Assembly (NCBI GenBank): GCA_964350245.1
Contig: CAYGJC010000003.1
Span: 62,001-126,000, forward strand
Length of the DNA stretch: 64,000 bases
Source: JAJACP01 sp964350245
Lineage (GTDB): Bacteria; Chlamydiota; Chlamydiia; Chlamydiales; JAAKFR01
Direction of reading: 5' to 3'
A model generated the notes under the pieces. The model was not told where the DNA came from and ran no database searches. It saw only the letters and a program-made list of their open reading frames with translations. Below are positions 18,101 through 25,179 of the stretch, in pieces (position 1 is the stretch's first letter; every line of letters starts with the position of its first letter). The position numbers and the translations under genes were made by a program.

Positions 18101-18528
18101 GAACGAACAACTTGATAGGCTTGTCCTGATGTAACAGCCACAATCTCTCTGGAGGGCTTATATCTATGAAAAAAAAGGATGTAATCTGTATTGGTTTTTT
18201 TAGGAAGACGTTTCTTTCCTCCTTCCTCAAGAACCTGTGCCAAAACAGGCTTAACCTTGTTTGAACGAACAAAAACTAGGATCGCATAGCTAGATTGATC
18301 TAGCGTGTGCTCTAAGGGAACATACTCGGGAGCCTTCTGTTTTTGGTTGTAAACCTGCACTACCCGTGAAATCAGATCCTCTAGCGTATGATCTGAACTC
18401 GTTGCCTGAGTTAAATCCACAACTTTTCGCGTCCGACTGATGCTCAACCACTGAATGCTGAGTTCTTGAACATCGTATACTTGGCTTGCCGAGCTTGATT
18501 CCGAAGAGTGTGCGGAGCTTGCTGTCAT
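15124..18528 (-). CDS. Large protein with C-terminal ubiquitin-specific protease (USP, peptidase C19) domain
   Basis: Residues about 866-1134 of this 1134-residue protein form a USP-type deubiquitinase domain. The Cys box is NVGNSCYLNAIMQLLFNT with nucleophile Cys876, followed by EQQDAHEALVILLDRL, PPYLFVHLKRFVN, the His box KAGHYEAYV with His1090, and WFRCSDTAVTE with a candidate third residue Asp1110, ending ESGAYIVIL. A Ser/Pro-rich linker (about 825-865) separates it from about 820 unrecognised residues with no membrane span. Such domains cleave ubiquitin from proteins and are eukaryotic. Bacteria lack ubiquitin, so host delivery is likely. There is no signal peptide, as expected for type III secretion. 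A DUF423 gene lies 4 bases upstream. Confidence 0.85.
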   Translation of the reverse strand: MTASSAHSSESSSASQVYDVQELSIQWLSISRTRKVVDLTQATSSDHTLEDLISRVVQVYNQKQKAPEYVPLEHTLDQSSYAILVFVRSNKVKPVLAQVLEEGGKKRLPKKTNTDYILFFHRYKPSREIVAVTSGQAYQVVRSCIQYRFPVTVAERVLNPQKIVEMVRRCLLQSKTKETLLHPSGLELYKTTTLYYVVESFRCETKAGSSLTQLGLFETPPNLKIAKGLLRIEKRIPLDAYAQVIALFSEYMRGEKTFTADGKEEVGNAGFEFLYYVQPYRGDQAALDRALVLKVFKAYCEGRSQSVRLLHKHLDDFLRSPIYSFLFKERSSYHPLPSKIPTIDTLLDFLESHCEEGFESEEAFVEMVSVCKLRFQTPDHTTVECSFVECLEGELRTSAGENFFKVGGCWYQLSVDYLALVHEDFKTLLKSSLIKKGRQGYLPLEWRGNQNSGKFTMSLLKEKLKIQKGQQKINADLNKAKVFYLTAAGEVRQSYLVGEILSVKVVQKHQKTIDRLLKTGKCTKAQLKKAIGDDADQVWDALIKKRSIFREKANERFVVNPFLPSGFYVTKKKELIALLEEQSTLYFTREAETEEMYSREYIRKDGYLVFDQICPDNIEPFDVAYFSKQRAYLYHIKENFGQPTREACSQMLNAAKEFRAALSLRQAENYIDKMYQKGITTDSKKKWRLRVRDQLVELKKRGFEALFYERELVFVYAYLEKESQSLYEESEVPVCLTPEHLELGLKKKNQETFLALVKEGYLDRRGRLTGKFFASSQKRFSLGEEVYRKLDRFQSKSDSTLAKLELLQLAKELHSLGFKLKICPIKRKGTEPSSTPDENSDVSPPSGPEDAGESFSSSSSDISSKPPALINVGNSCYLNAIMQLLFNTPELCAAIETHKGDPVIGCLQDVLHDHSRANLEKFRNALFLNRKKNQFVGELYEQQDAHEALVILLDRLKWKPLKVNTQITQNATRTDNKELTSHLSIQLESDGFQEIEFQEIEFQEIVNQYFQLIEMQDDDKTWQEQRYLENQPPYLFVHLKRFVNVDTKVTTEVVFPDNREVVFPAEGGTEVRYEIVGHVNHIGGTLKAGHYEAYVKNSRDDEQKWFRCSDTAVTECDPDEVDESGAYIVILKKK
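15513..15557. repeat. Three tandem 15-bp units inside the USP gene
   Basis: CAATCTCCTGAAATT occurs three times in a row (the last copy with one change), adding five-residue repeats of the EFQEI type between the Cys and His boxes of the protease domain. The unit keeps the frame and may vary in number between strains. Confidence 0.85.
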
Positions 18529-18532
18529 CTGA

Positions 18533-18898
18533 TTACCTCTGGGCGAAAAAAGGGGTTAAACACAACAAAATCCAACCAACCAACAAAAGAACACCTCCAA
18601 TCGGTGTGATGGCTCCCAAAATCCGTATCCCCGACAAAGAAAGTGCATAGAGACTGCCTGAAAAAATCATCGTTCCCAAAAAAAAGGCCCACCCTGCTAA
18701 GGAGGCTTGAAAACCCGGGATAAAAGCCACCAACAACAAAGCCAGAGCGTGGTACATCTGATACCGAATCCCCACTTCAAAGACAGACAACATCTCTTGA
18801 GAGAGACGGTTTTTTAGGGCGTGCGACCCAAATGCACCTGCTGCTACCGCCATCAACCCAAACAAAGCCCCTAGGCTAAAAAACCATTTGTGCTCCAA
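18533..18898 (-). CDS. DUF423 family inner-membrane protein
   Basis: This 121-residue protein has four hydrophobic helices and the DUF423 hallmark near the N-terminus: GALFGLMAVAAGAFGSHAL, then RYQMYHALALLL and FSGSLYALSLSGIRILGAITPIGG. Members such as YgdD of Escherichia coli are small inner-membrane proteins without an established function. The length is normal for the family. The stop lies 4 bases before the start of the USP gene on the same strand, so the two may be co-transcribed, though a functional link is doubtful. Confidence 0.88.
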   Translation of the reverse strand: MEHKWFFSLGALFGLMAVAAGAFGSHALKNRLSQEMLSVFEVGIRYQMYHALALLLVAFIPGFQASLAGWAFFLGTMIFSGSLYALSLSGIRILGAITPIGGVLLLVGWILLCLTPFFAQR

Positions 18899-18947
18899 AA
18901 CTTTTTTCTCCTTGGATAAAAAGATAAAAAGACTATAAAGGAACGTG

Positions 18948-19256
18948 ATGAAGAAATCTATATTTGTGGGAATTTTTTCCCTTATTTCTGCTACTCTTTG
19001 TGCCCTTCCCTACTACTCAGAGCGTAGCGAAGGCACGACGCTCTATGTGTTCCACGGCAATATTGAAGAAGAGGCGATGCCCATTGTCCGCAAACTTGAA
19101 GCACAGTTTATGGAGCATCAGAAAAAGCGGTGGCACTACCAAAGAGAGCTCCAAAAGATGGGTGTGGATGTTCAAGAAGTGGAAAATGATGAACACAAAA
19201 AATCGCAACTCCCTCTAGATGTACGCAACCACGGACTTCCTGAAGGAGTTACTTAA
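18948..19256 (+). CDS. Small secreted or periplasmic protein, unknown
   Basis: This 102-residue protein starts at ATG 18948, chosen over GTG 18945 because AGGA then sits 5 bases upstream. The N-terminus MKKSIFVGIFSLISATLCAL is a signal peptide with likely cleavage after LCA. The mature part is hydrophilic with a helical segment (IVRKLEAQFMEHQKKRW) and an acidic end. No family is recognised. It is divergent from the DUF423 gene and convergent with the large membrane protein at 19263, ending 6 bases from it. Confidence 0.6.
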   Translation: MKKSIFVGIFSLISATLCALPYYSERSEGTTLYVFHGNIEEEAMPIVRKLEAQFMEHQKKRWHYQRELQKMGVDVQEVENDEHKKSQLPLDVRNHGLPEGVT

Positions 19257-19262
19257 AAACTT

Positions 19263-21503
19263 CTAACCATCCGGATCGATTTGCACAGGACCCCTAGCTG
19301 TAGTAGTGGTCATGACAACGGGCTCTGCGCCTCTTGATGAATGGCTAGAGAGACCTCCATCTTGTTTTTCGCCCATAACCGGAAGAACATCATATATCCG
19401 TTCTCCTCTAGCCCCACTACGACTACTGCGCCCAGAAACACTCGGCTCTATCGTACGCAATGTTGATGAACCTGTGGAAGAGGGAAGGGGTGGAAATCCC
19501 GCATAAATTTCGTTCCGGTGTCTACCAGGGCGTGATGCACTACCTCCTCCTCCATGGCGCCGTCTGCGCTCTGTGGAGTGCGATGTTGTATGTGAAGTTC
19601 CAGTCGAACTGCTCGATCTAGTAGATCTACTTCTGCCCGACAAGCGTCCAAGTTCCGTTCCATCACTATCTCGCTCTCTTCTTAAGAGAGCTAAGGCAGC
19701 CAGTGCTGCGAGTACGGCCGAAACGCACAGGAGAGCTAAAACAACCACAACAGGGATAAGAGGGTTGAAGGGTTCCCCAGGTGGCACTCCCCTTGCAACC
19801 GTACCCAAAGCGGTTGTGGTGGCTAAAATTCTTGTAACAACACGAGCTGTGGTGCTAAGAAGTTGGGGAGCAGCCGTGGGGGCTGAAAAACGGGGAGTGG
19901 TTACAGTGGCTACTTTTTCAGACGTTGTTTGAACAGAGGAGACTGGACTTTGGCTAGTTGAGGGTGCTCGGCTAGTTGTTACGGCTGTTGTAAAGACTTC
20001 TCCAGTAGTTGTAGCAGGTGTCGCCACTGCTGTAGAGGTAGCGGTTGAAGTTGCCGCTATCGTAGAAGTGGAAGTAGTACTCGTTGTAGTAGTGGATGTC
20101 GATGTGGTGGAAGTTGTGGTGGTAGAAGTTGTTGTTGTTGTAGCTGGAACTGTAGGCAAAACTCTTCCACGGATATCAGCTCCAAAAGTCATTGCTGTCT
20201 CCCACAAATAAAATAGATTCATGTTATTCAGCAAAACGGTGTATGGAGATTTTTGATCTCCTCCCATCTCCACATTGACACGCCTCTCCTCTCCTCTTTT
20301 TTGGCCGGAAGAGGTGTATTGCTGAGATAAAATTCCGTATCCACTTATATCTGTGCTTGCCCACGTGATGCTAAATCCACCATCTGGCAAAGCTATGGCA
20401 TAAGGGTTTGAGTCCGTTCCCCCAAAGATAGTGTTTACTTGTTGGATCTCGCCAACCATCTCGTTGTTGGAATCAAATATGGCGAAGTGAACTTTATAAC
20501 CCAGGGAAGCACTGCTCCCTTCATAGAGTAGAAGAAATCGATTGCCTGTTAGTGGCGTCAAGGAGACAAAACGGTAATAGTCATATCGATCAGATATCAC
20601 AAAACGATTCTTGATGATCTGTCCATTAAGATTGTAAACCTCTGCTACAAAACTTGTGCGCCCATTCAGATCGCCTCTACCCACTATCACAACTCTTCCA
20701 TCGGGCAGAGCTTTACCCCCAAGTACCTGTCGCAGACGATTCACAGGACTGATACTGGCTGTTGATAGTCTCTCATTTGTAGAGCTATATACATAAATAG
20801 ATGACACATAACTTCCTGTATTAATTACAACGGCCAGTTTGCCATCTGCCAAAACAGTAAACCTTGGAGTTCCAAGTTGATTGCCTAAACGATCCAATGT
20901 TGTAGGTTCGACATTGCTATTATAAAACTGTAGCCTCTGAACATCGATAAATCCATTTATACCTTGTTCCCTCAGCACATAAGAGACAACAAACCCTCCA
21001 TTGGAAAGAGCGCCCATATCTGTAAAAGGAGGAAAGCTAGAGCTTAATTGGGCAAAGGTTAAAGAAAATTCTGATCCAACTGTTTGTTGTGTTAGAGGGT
21101 TGATCATTTTACCTCTTAGTGTGACTCCATTTCCCCATAAAACCACCACATTCCCATTTGTCAGTTTGACAACACCACGAATATTCTCATGACCATTGGT
21201 CGAGGTGACAGGAAATTCCTCGCCAATGGCGCGTTTCTGTATCGAGTCCGATGCTGCCACAACTGCAGAAGGCTTAGACAACCCTAATGCACCTAAAGCG
21301 ACAAGTGAAACGGGAGAGAAGCCTGTAGTTAACGGGGAAATGCGCTGTAAAGTTCCTGAAGATGAGAGTGGGCCCCGTCCCCTACCGCTTAATGCCAACA
21401 GCCCTATGACCGGAACAACTGCCTTGTCGACATTAGAAAAAACGTACGTCAGTAATGACGAGACCACCTGCTGTAAACCTGCTATCCTTGCAACTCCACT
21501 CAT
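19263..21503 (-). CDS. Single-span protein with propeller-like ectodomain, mucin-like stalk and tyrosine-motif tail
   Basis: In this 746-residue protein, residues about 85-450 contain repeats with patterns such as LTNGNVVVLWG, LSNGGFVVSYV, LADGKLAVVI, LPDGRVVIVG and LPDGGFSITWA, spaced roughly 50-60 residues apart, like the blades of a beta-propeller. Residues 455-577 are a Thr/Ser-rich, mucin-like stalk. A strong membrane span (VVVVLALLCVSAVLAALAAL, within 578-607) precedes a basic, Ser-rich tail (608-746) with NEIYAGF (Tyr667), FPPLP and ERIYDVL (Tyr704). The whole layout imitates a eukaryotic single-span receptor. The N-terminal 45 residues have hydrophobic stretches but no classical signal peptide. 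Function unknown. Confidence 0.6.
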   Translation of the reverse strand: MSGVARIAGLQQVVSSLLTYVFSNVDKAVVPVIGLLALSGRGRGPLSSSGTLQRISPLTTGFSPVSLVALGALGLSKPSAVVAASDSIQKRAIGEEFPVTSTNGHENIRGVVKLTNGNVVVLWGNGVTLRGKMINPLTQQTVGSEFSLTFAQLSSSFPPFTDMGALSNGGFVVSYVLREQGINGFIDVQRLQFYNSNVEPTTLDRLGNQLGTPRFTVLADGKLAVVINTGSYVSSIYVYSSTNERLSTASISPVNRLRQVLGGKALPDGRVVIVGRGDLNGRTSFVAEVYNLNGQIIKNRFVISDRYDYYRFVSLTPLTGNRFLLLYEGSSASLGYKVHFAIFDSNNEMVGEIQQVNTIFGGTDSNPYAIALPDGGFSITWASTDISGYGILSQQYTSSGQKRGEERRVNVEMGGDQKSPYTVLLNNMNLFYLWETAMTFGADIRGRVLPTVPATTTTTSTTTTSTTSTSTTTTSTTSTSTIAATSTATSTAVATPATTTGEVFTTAVTTSRAPSTSQSPVSSVQTTSEKVATVTTPRFSAPTAAPQLLSTTARVVTRILATTTALGTVARGVPPGEPFNPLIPVVVVLALLCVSAVLAALAALALLRRERDSDGTELGRLSGRSRSTRSSSSTGTSHTTSHSTERRRRHGGGGSASRPGRHRNEIYAGFPPLPSSTGSSTLRTIEPSVSGRSSRSGARGERIYDVLPVMGEKQDGGLSSHSSRGAEPVVMTTTTARGPVQIDPDG

Positions 21504-21561
21504 ACATCCTCCTTTTTGAGGGAAGCAGTATGAATGTTTTTAAAGAGTTATGCAAGATTTT

Positions 21562-22350
21562 TTAGTCGGCTTCAAAAGTAGGAAGAATCGCCCCTTTGTA
21601 CTTCTCTTCAATGAAAAGACGCATCTTTTCCGAGTTCAAAGCTTGCTTGAACTTTTCAAACTCTTCGCGATGCAATTCCCCTGAACGAACGACCACTATA
21701 TTGGCATAGGGTGAGTCGGATGATTCAAGTGCCAAAGCATCTTTCAAGGGATTCAGATTTGCCTGCAAAGCAAAATTGACAGGAATCACAGCTAAGTCTA
21801 CATCGGAAAACGCACGCGCTAAAAACGGCGCATCCAACTCTTCAAAGCGGAGATTTTTAGGATTCTCTGCAATATCTAAAATGGTGAGGAGATACGGCGT
21901 TTTGGTCTCTTTAAGCTTGATTAACCCAACGTCTTCCAAAAGCAATAAGGCGCGCGCCTCATTCGTTGCATCATTGGGTATGGCTACCGTGCTTCGCTCT
22001 TTCACTTCATCAAGCGACTTGTAGACCGAAGAGTAAATTCCAAGTGGCTCTATATGCACAGTCGCAAGTGGTGAGAGTGCATAACCATAAAGCCGTATTT
22101 GCTCTTCCAAAAAGGGTTTGTGCTGAAAAAAGTTGGCGTCAATTTGGTTCTCATCCAACATCCGATTGGGAATGTTATAATCGTCTATTTCAATAATCCT
22201 AAGCTCAATCCCCTCATCCTTTAAGTCTCCCTTGATTGCCTCCAGGATATCGGCATGCGGAACGGAGCTCGCCGCAACACGTAATGTTTTGTCAGAAGAG
22301 CCGCAGCCCCAGCACAAGAAGAGTAGTCCAATCAATAGCCAGTTTCTCAT
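21562..22350 (-). CDS. metQ: Methionine ABC transporter substrate-binding lipoprotein
   Basis: This 262-residue lipoprotein has a signal peptide ending in the lipobox CWGC. The mature protein shows the NlpA/MetQ pattern: LRVAASSVPHADILE, DANFFQHKPFLEEQ, AIPNDATNEARALLLLEDVG and a C-terminal KFKQALNSEKMRLFIEEKYKG. It binds methionine outside the inner membrane and delivers it to MetI. It is the third gene of metNIQ; its ATG overlaps the metI stop by 4 bases. The family also includes lipoproteins with other substrates, but the full metNIQ set argues for methionine. Confidence 0.92.
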   Translation of the reverse strand: MRNWLLIGLLFLCWGCGSSDKTLRVAASSVPHADILEAIKGDLKDEGIELRIIEIDDYNIPNRMLDENQIDANFFQHKPFLEEQIRLYGYALSPLATVHIEPLGIYSSVYKSLDEVKERSTVAIPNDATNEARALLLLEDVGLIKLKETKTPYLLTILDIAENPKNLRFEELDAPFLARAFSDVDLAVIPVNFALQANLNPLKDALALESSDSPYANIVVVRSGELHREEFEKFKQALNSEKMRLFIEEKYKGAILPTFEAD

Positions 22351-23027
22351 CCCTCTCCTCGCTTTTTTAAAATTGCCTTTGAAAGACGGTTACCCAGCCA
22401 CTGTACGATTTCTACTAAAAGGAGAAGAATCACCAAGGTGACCAGCATAAGAAAACCATTAAAACGTTGATACCCGTATTGAATCGCCACCTTTCCAAGA
22501 CCACCGCCCCCAACAAGGCCGGCCATGGCACTATATCCGATCAAATTCACCATCATGAGCGTCACAGCGTTGACAATACTCGGTAGCGCCTCGGGAATAA
22601 AGACCTTTTGTACGATTTGGGATGTGGTCGAGCCCATCACAATCGAGGCTTCAATAATCGGTCTTCCCACCTCCTTTAAGGCTGATTCAACAAGGCGTGC
22701 AAAAAAAGGAGCTGCCGCCAGCGTCAATGGAACAATTGAGGCCGTTGTGCCGATGCTGGTGCCCACAATAAAACGGGTAAAAGGGATGATGGCCACAATC
22801 AAGATCGCAAAAGGAATCGACCTTCCTATGTTGACGATGATTCCTAAGGTCTGATAAATCAACCTGTTTTCTTTTAAACCTCCCTTGTCAGTTAGACACA
22901 GCGTGACTCCAATCGGCAGACCAAGAAAAAAAGCAAAAAAAGTGGAAAGTAGAACCATATACACCGTGTTGAGGAGCTCTACCGGAATCAGGCGCCACGC
23001 TAGCTGAAGATTCTCAATCCAACTCAT
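22347..23027 (-). CDS. metI: Methionine ABC transporter permease
   Basis: This 226-residue permease has about five to six membrane spans and the MetI pattern: NIGRSIPFAILIVAI, PFTRFIVGTSIG, the EAA loop around GSTTSQIVQKVFIPEALPSI, and LIGYSAMAGLVGGGGLGKVA. It forms the inner-membrane channel of the importer with MetN as ATPase. The start overlaps the end of metN by 14 bases and the stop overlaps metQ, so the three genes are translationally coupled. Confidence 0.94.
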   Translation of the reverse strand: MSWIENLQLAWRLIPVELLNTVYMVLLSTFFAFFLGLPIGVTLCLTDKGGLKENRLIYQTLGIIVNIGRSIPFAILIVAIIPFTRFIVGTSIGTTASIVPLTLAAAPFFARLVESALKEVGRPIIEASIVMGSTTSQIVQKVFIPEALPSIVNAVTLMMVNLIGYSAMAGLVGGGGLGKVAIQYGYQRFNGFLMLVTLVILLLLVEIVQWLGNRLSKAILKKRGEG

Positions 23028-24000
23028 CGCATTCCACTCCTTGAGACTCTAAATAGGCGCGGGCGCGCGCACGCTCACCCACCTCTCCTGTTAACTCAAC
23101 TACCAGATTCCCAATTGTTTCTGTTGTTAACACATCAATTCCACCAAGTAATATATTCACCTCGATTTGATGCTCGCGGATGAGCCGCGACATAATCGGT
23201 TGGTTGGCTGTAGATCCCGTGAAAGCAAGACGCAGCAAAACGGACTTCTCTTTTTTCACTTCCAGATCTTTGGGTACTTCATGGGAGATATTCTGTAAAA
23301 AACGTTGTGTTGTTGGATGTTTGGGTTTGGCAAACAGTTTGGCAACAGGTCCTTGTTCTACAATCTCTCCATGCTCTAAAACAGCCACATGCGTACAAAT
23401 CTGCTTGATCACTTCCATCTCATGGGTAATGAGCACAATCGTGAGTCCCTTCTCTTTGTTGAGACGGGACAGTAGATTCAGAATTTCATGCGTCGTGCGT
23501 GGGTCAAGCGAAGAGGTGGCCTCATCACAAAGCAGAACCTCAGGGTGATGAATCAAAGCGCGGGCAATGGCGACGCGCTGCTTCTCTCCTCCACTTAACT
23601 GAGCAGGGTGCCGCTTTTCTTTAGCAGCCAAACCCACAAGCTCTAACAGTTCACGGGCACGCGCTTCTCTTTTTTCACAAGACACTCCTGCAATTTCGAG
23701 CGGATAGGCCACATTATCTAATACGGTTCGCGAGGAGAAGAGATTGAAGTGCTGAAAGATCATGCCCATTTTTTTTAGGGCTCTTTTAGATAAAGGCTCA
23801 TCAGAAAGGAAAATTTCCCCTTCTGTGGGAGATTCTAAAGTGGTCAGGCAGCGCATTAAGGTGGTCTTTCCGGCCCCGCTCATGCCAATAATCCCAAAAA
23901 CCTCCCCCTTGCGCACCTCCAAATCAAGAGCATCTAAGGCACAATGGGTCTGATAACGTTTGGTCAACCGCCGGATGGAAATGACAGACTTTTCTTCCAC
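23014..24000 (-). CDS. metN: Methionine ABC transporter ATPase with NIL domain
   Basis: This 328-residue ATPase has Walker A GMSGAGKTT, the signature LSGGEKQR and Walker B VLLCDEATSSLD. The C-terminal part from about residue 250 (TGSTANQPIMSRLIREHQI, EVNILLGGID) is the NIL domain, which senses methionine and lowers transport when it is abundant. It is the first gene of the metNIQ operon. No SAM riboswitch or S-box terminator is visible in the 98 bases between this gene and the divergent fbaB, so the regulation is unclear. Methionine import is expected in an obligate intracellular bacterium. Confidence 0.95.
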   Translation of the reverse strand: MEEKSVISIRRLTKRYQTHCALDALDLEVRKGEVFGIIGMSGAGKTTLMRCLTTLESPTEGEIFLSDEPLSKRALKKMGMIFQHFNLFSSRTVLDNVAYPLEIAGVSCEKREARARELLELVGLAAKEKRHPAQLSGGEKQRVAIARALIHHPEVLLCDEATSSLDPRTTHEILNLLSRLNKEKGLTIVLITHEMEVIKQICTHVAVLEHGEIVEQGPVAKLFAKPKHPTTQRFLQNISHEVPKDLEVKKEKSVLLRLAFTGSTANQPIMSRLIREHQIEVNILLGGIDVLTTETIGNLVVELTGEVGERARARAYLESQGVECDELD

Positions 24001-24098
24001 AAAAACCTCAGATTAATCAAGTGATTCTAACAAAATGAAAATTATTTGTAAAAAAATTATCAATGTGAAAGATAGAAGGAAATCATTTGGGAGGTAAA

Positions 24099-25175
24099 AT
24101 GACTACAGCTAGCGCGACAGGATCGATCTCAAACCTTGAAGCCCTTCTCGGCAAGGAAGCAGAATCTCTCCTCACACACACCTGCCGCACGGTCCCTAAA
24201 GACCGGCTCCATATCCCCGATGGAAACTGGGTAGACAGGATTTTTACCTGTTCAGATCGAAATAACCGGGTGATGCGGAGTCTAGAAACTTTATTTAGCG
24301 CAGGCCGTTTGGCCGGAACGGGCTACCTCTCTATGCTCCCTGTTGATCAGGGTGTAGAACACTCAGCCGGCGCCTCATTTGCCCCGAATCCTGATTACTT
24401 CGATCCCGAAAATATTGTACTCCTCGCTTTAGAAGGAGGCTGCAATGCTGTCGCATCTACCTATGGAGTTTTGAGCATGGTGGCCCGTCGGTATGCACAT
24501 AAAATACCTTTTTTACTTAAGCTCAATCACAATGAACTCCTCACTTACCCCAATACATTTGATCAAATCTTCTTTGCGAACATCAAGGAAGCCTATGACA
24601 TGGGAGCGGTAGCAGTCGGGGCTACCATCTATTTCGGTTCGGCTGAAAGTTCTCGTCAAATTGTTGAAGTAAGCAAGGCCTTTTCCTACGCCCATGAGTT
24701 GGGAATGGCGACAGTGCTGTGGTGCTATCTGCGTAATCCCGCATTTAAAACCAGTGACAAAGATTACCACACAGCTGCTGACCTAACAGGTCAAGCTGAC
24801 CATCTAGGAGCCACTCTCGGTGCTGATATTGTGAAACAAAAGCTACCCACAGTCAACGGCGGTTTCCAAGCCCTTAAATTTGGGAAAACCAGTGATAAGG
24901 TCTATTCTGAGCTCTCCTCTGAACACCCGATTGATTTATGCCGCTACCAAGTCATCAATGGCTACATGGGACGTGTGGGCCTCATTAATTCAGGTGGAGC
25001 ATCAGGAACAGATGATTTTGCCCAAGCAGCACGCACGGCAGTCATCAATAAAAGAGCGGGTGGAATTGGACTCATCTCCGGAAGGAAAGCCTTCCAAAGA
25101 CCGATGAAAGAGGGCGTTCAATTGCTCAATCTGATCCAAGACGTCTATCTCAGTCCATCCATTACCCTGGCATAA
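24099..25175 (+). CDS. fbaB: Fructose-bisphosphate aldolase, class I DhnA/FbaB type
   Basis: This 358-residue enzyme starts at ATG 24099, 4 bases after GGGAGG; the TTG at 24087 lies within that ribosome-binding site. It cleaves fructose 1,6-bisphosphate through a Schiff-base lysine. The DhnA pattern is visible: SMLPVDQGVEHSAG, EGGCNAVASTYGVL, PFLLKLNHNE, ADIVKQKLP with the likely catalytic lysine in the VKQK segment, and SGGASGTDDFAQAARTAV. Chlamydiae use this archaeal-type class I enzyme in place of the class II aldolase. The permease follows after 4 bases, an order I recall also from Chlamydia trachomatis (CT215-CT216). Confidence 0.93.
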   Translation: MTTASATGSISNLEALLGKEAESLLTHTCRTVPKDRLHIPDGNWVDRIFTCSDRNNRVMRSLETLFSAGRLAGTGYLSMLPVDQGVEHSAGASFAPNPDYFDPENIVLLALEGGCNAVASTYGVLSMVARRYAHKIPFLLKLNHNELLTYPNTFDQIFFANIKEAYDMGAVAVGATIYFGSAESSRQIVEVSKAFSYAHELGMATVLWCYLRNPAFKTSDKDYHTAADLTGQADHLGATLGADIVKQKLPTVNGGFQALKFGKTSDKVYSELSSEHPIDLCRYQVINGYMGRVGLINSGGASGTDDFAQAARTAVINKRAGGIGLISGRKAFQRPMKEGVQLLNLIQDVYLSPSITLA

Positions 25176-25179
25176 GTAT

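Noticed and set aside
18945..18947. GTG start for the small secreted protein
   Set aside because: It lies 2 bases from AGGA; the next codon, ATG 18948, has proper spacing.
19573..19932. 119-codon plus-strand frame inside the receptor-like gene
   Set aside because: It is antisense to the tail and stalk of the minus-strand protein, and its Arg/Leu/Val bias follows from the Ser/Thr repeats there.
20030..20150. Regular GTT/GTA-rich repeats that could suggest a CRISPR-like or satellite array
   Set aside because: They are codon-level Thr/Ser repeats in one open frame, with no constant repeat and spacer structure.
24001..24098. Possible SAM or S-box riboswitch before metN
   Set aside because: The 98-base gap lacks the conserved S-box stems and a terminator; it is also shared with the divergent fbaB.
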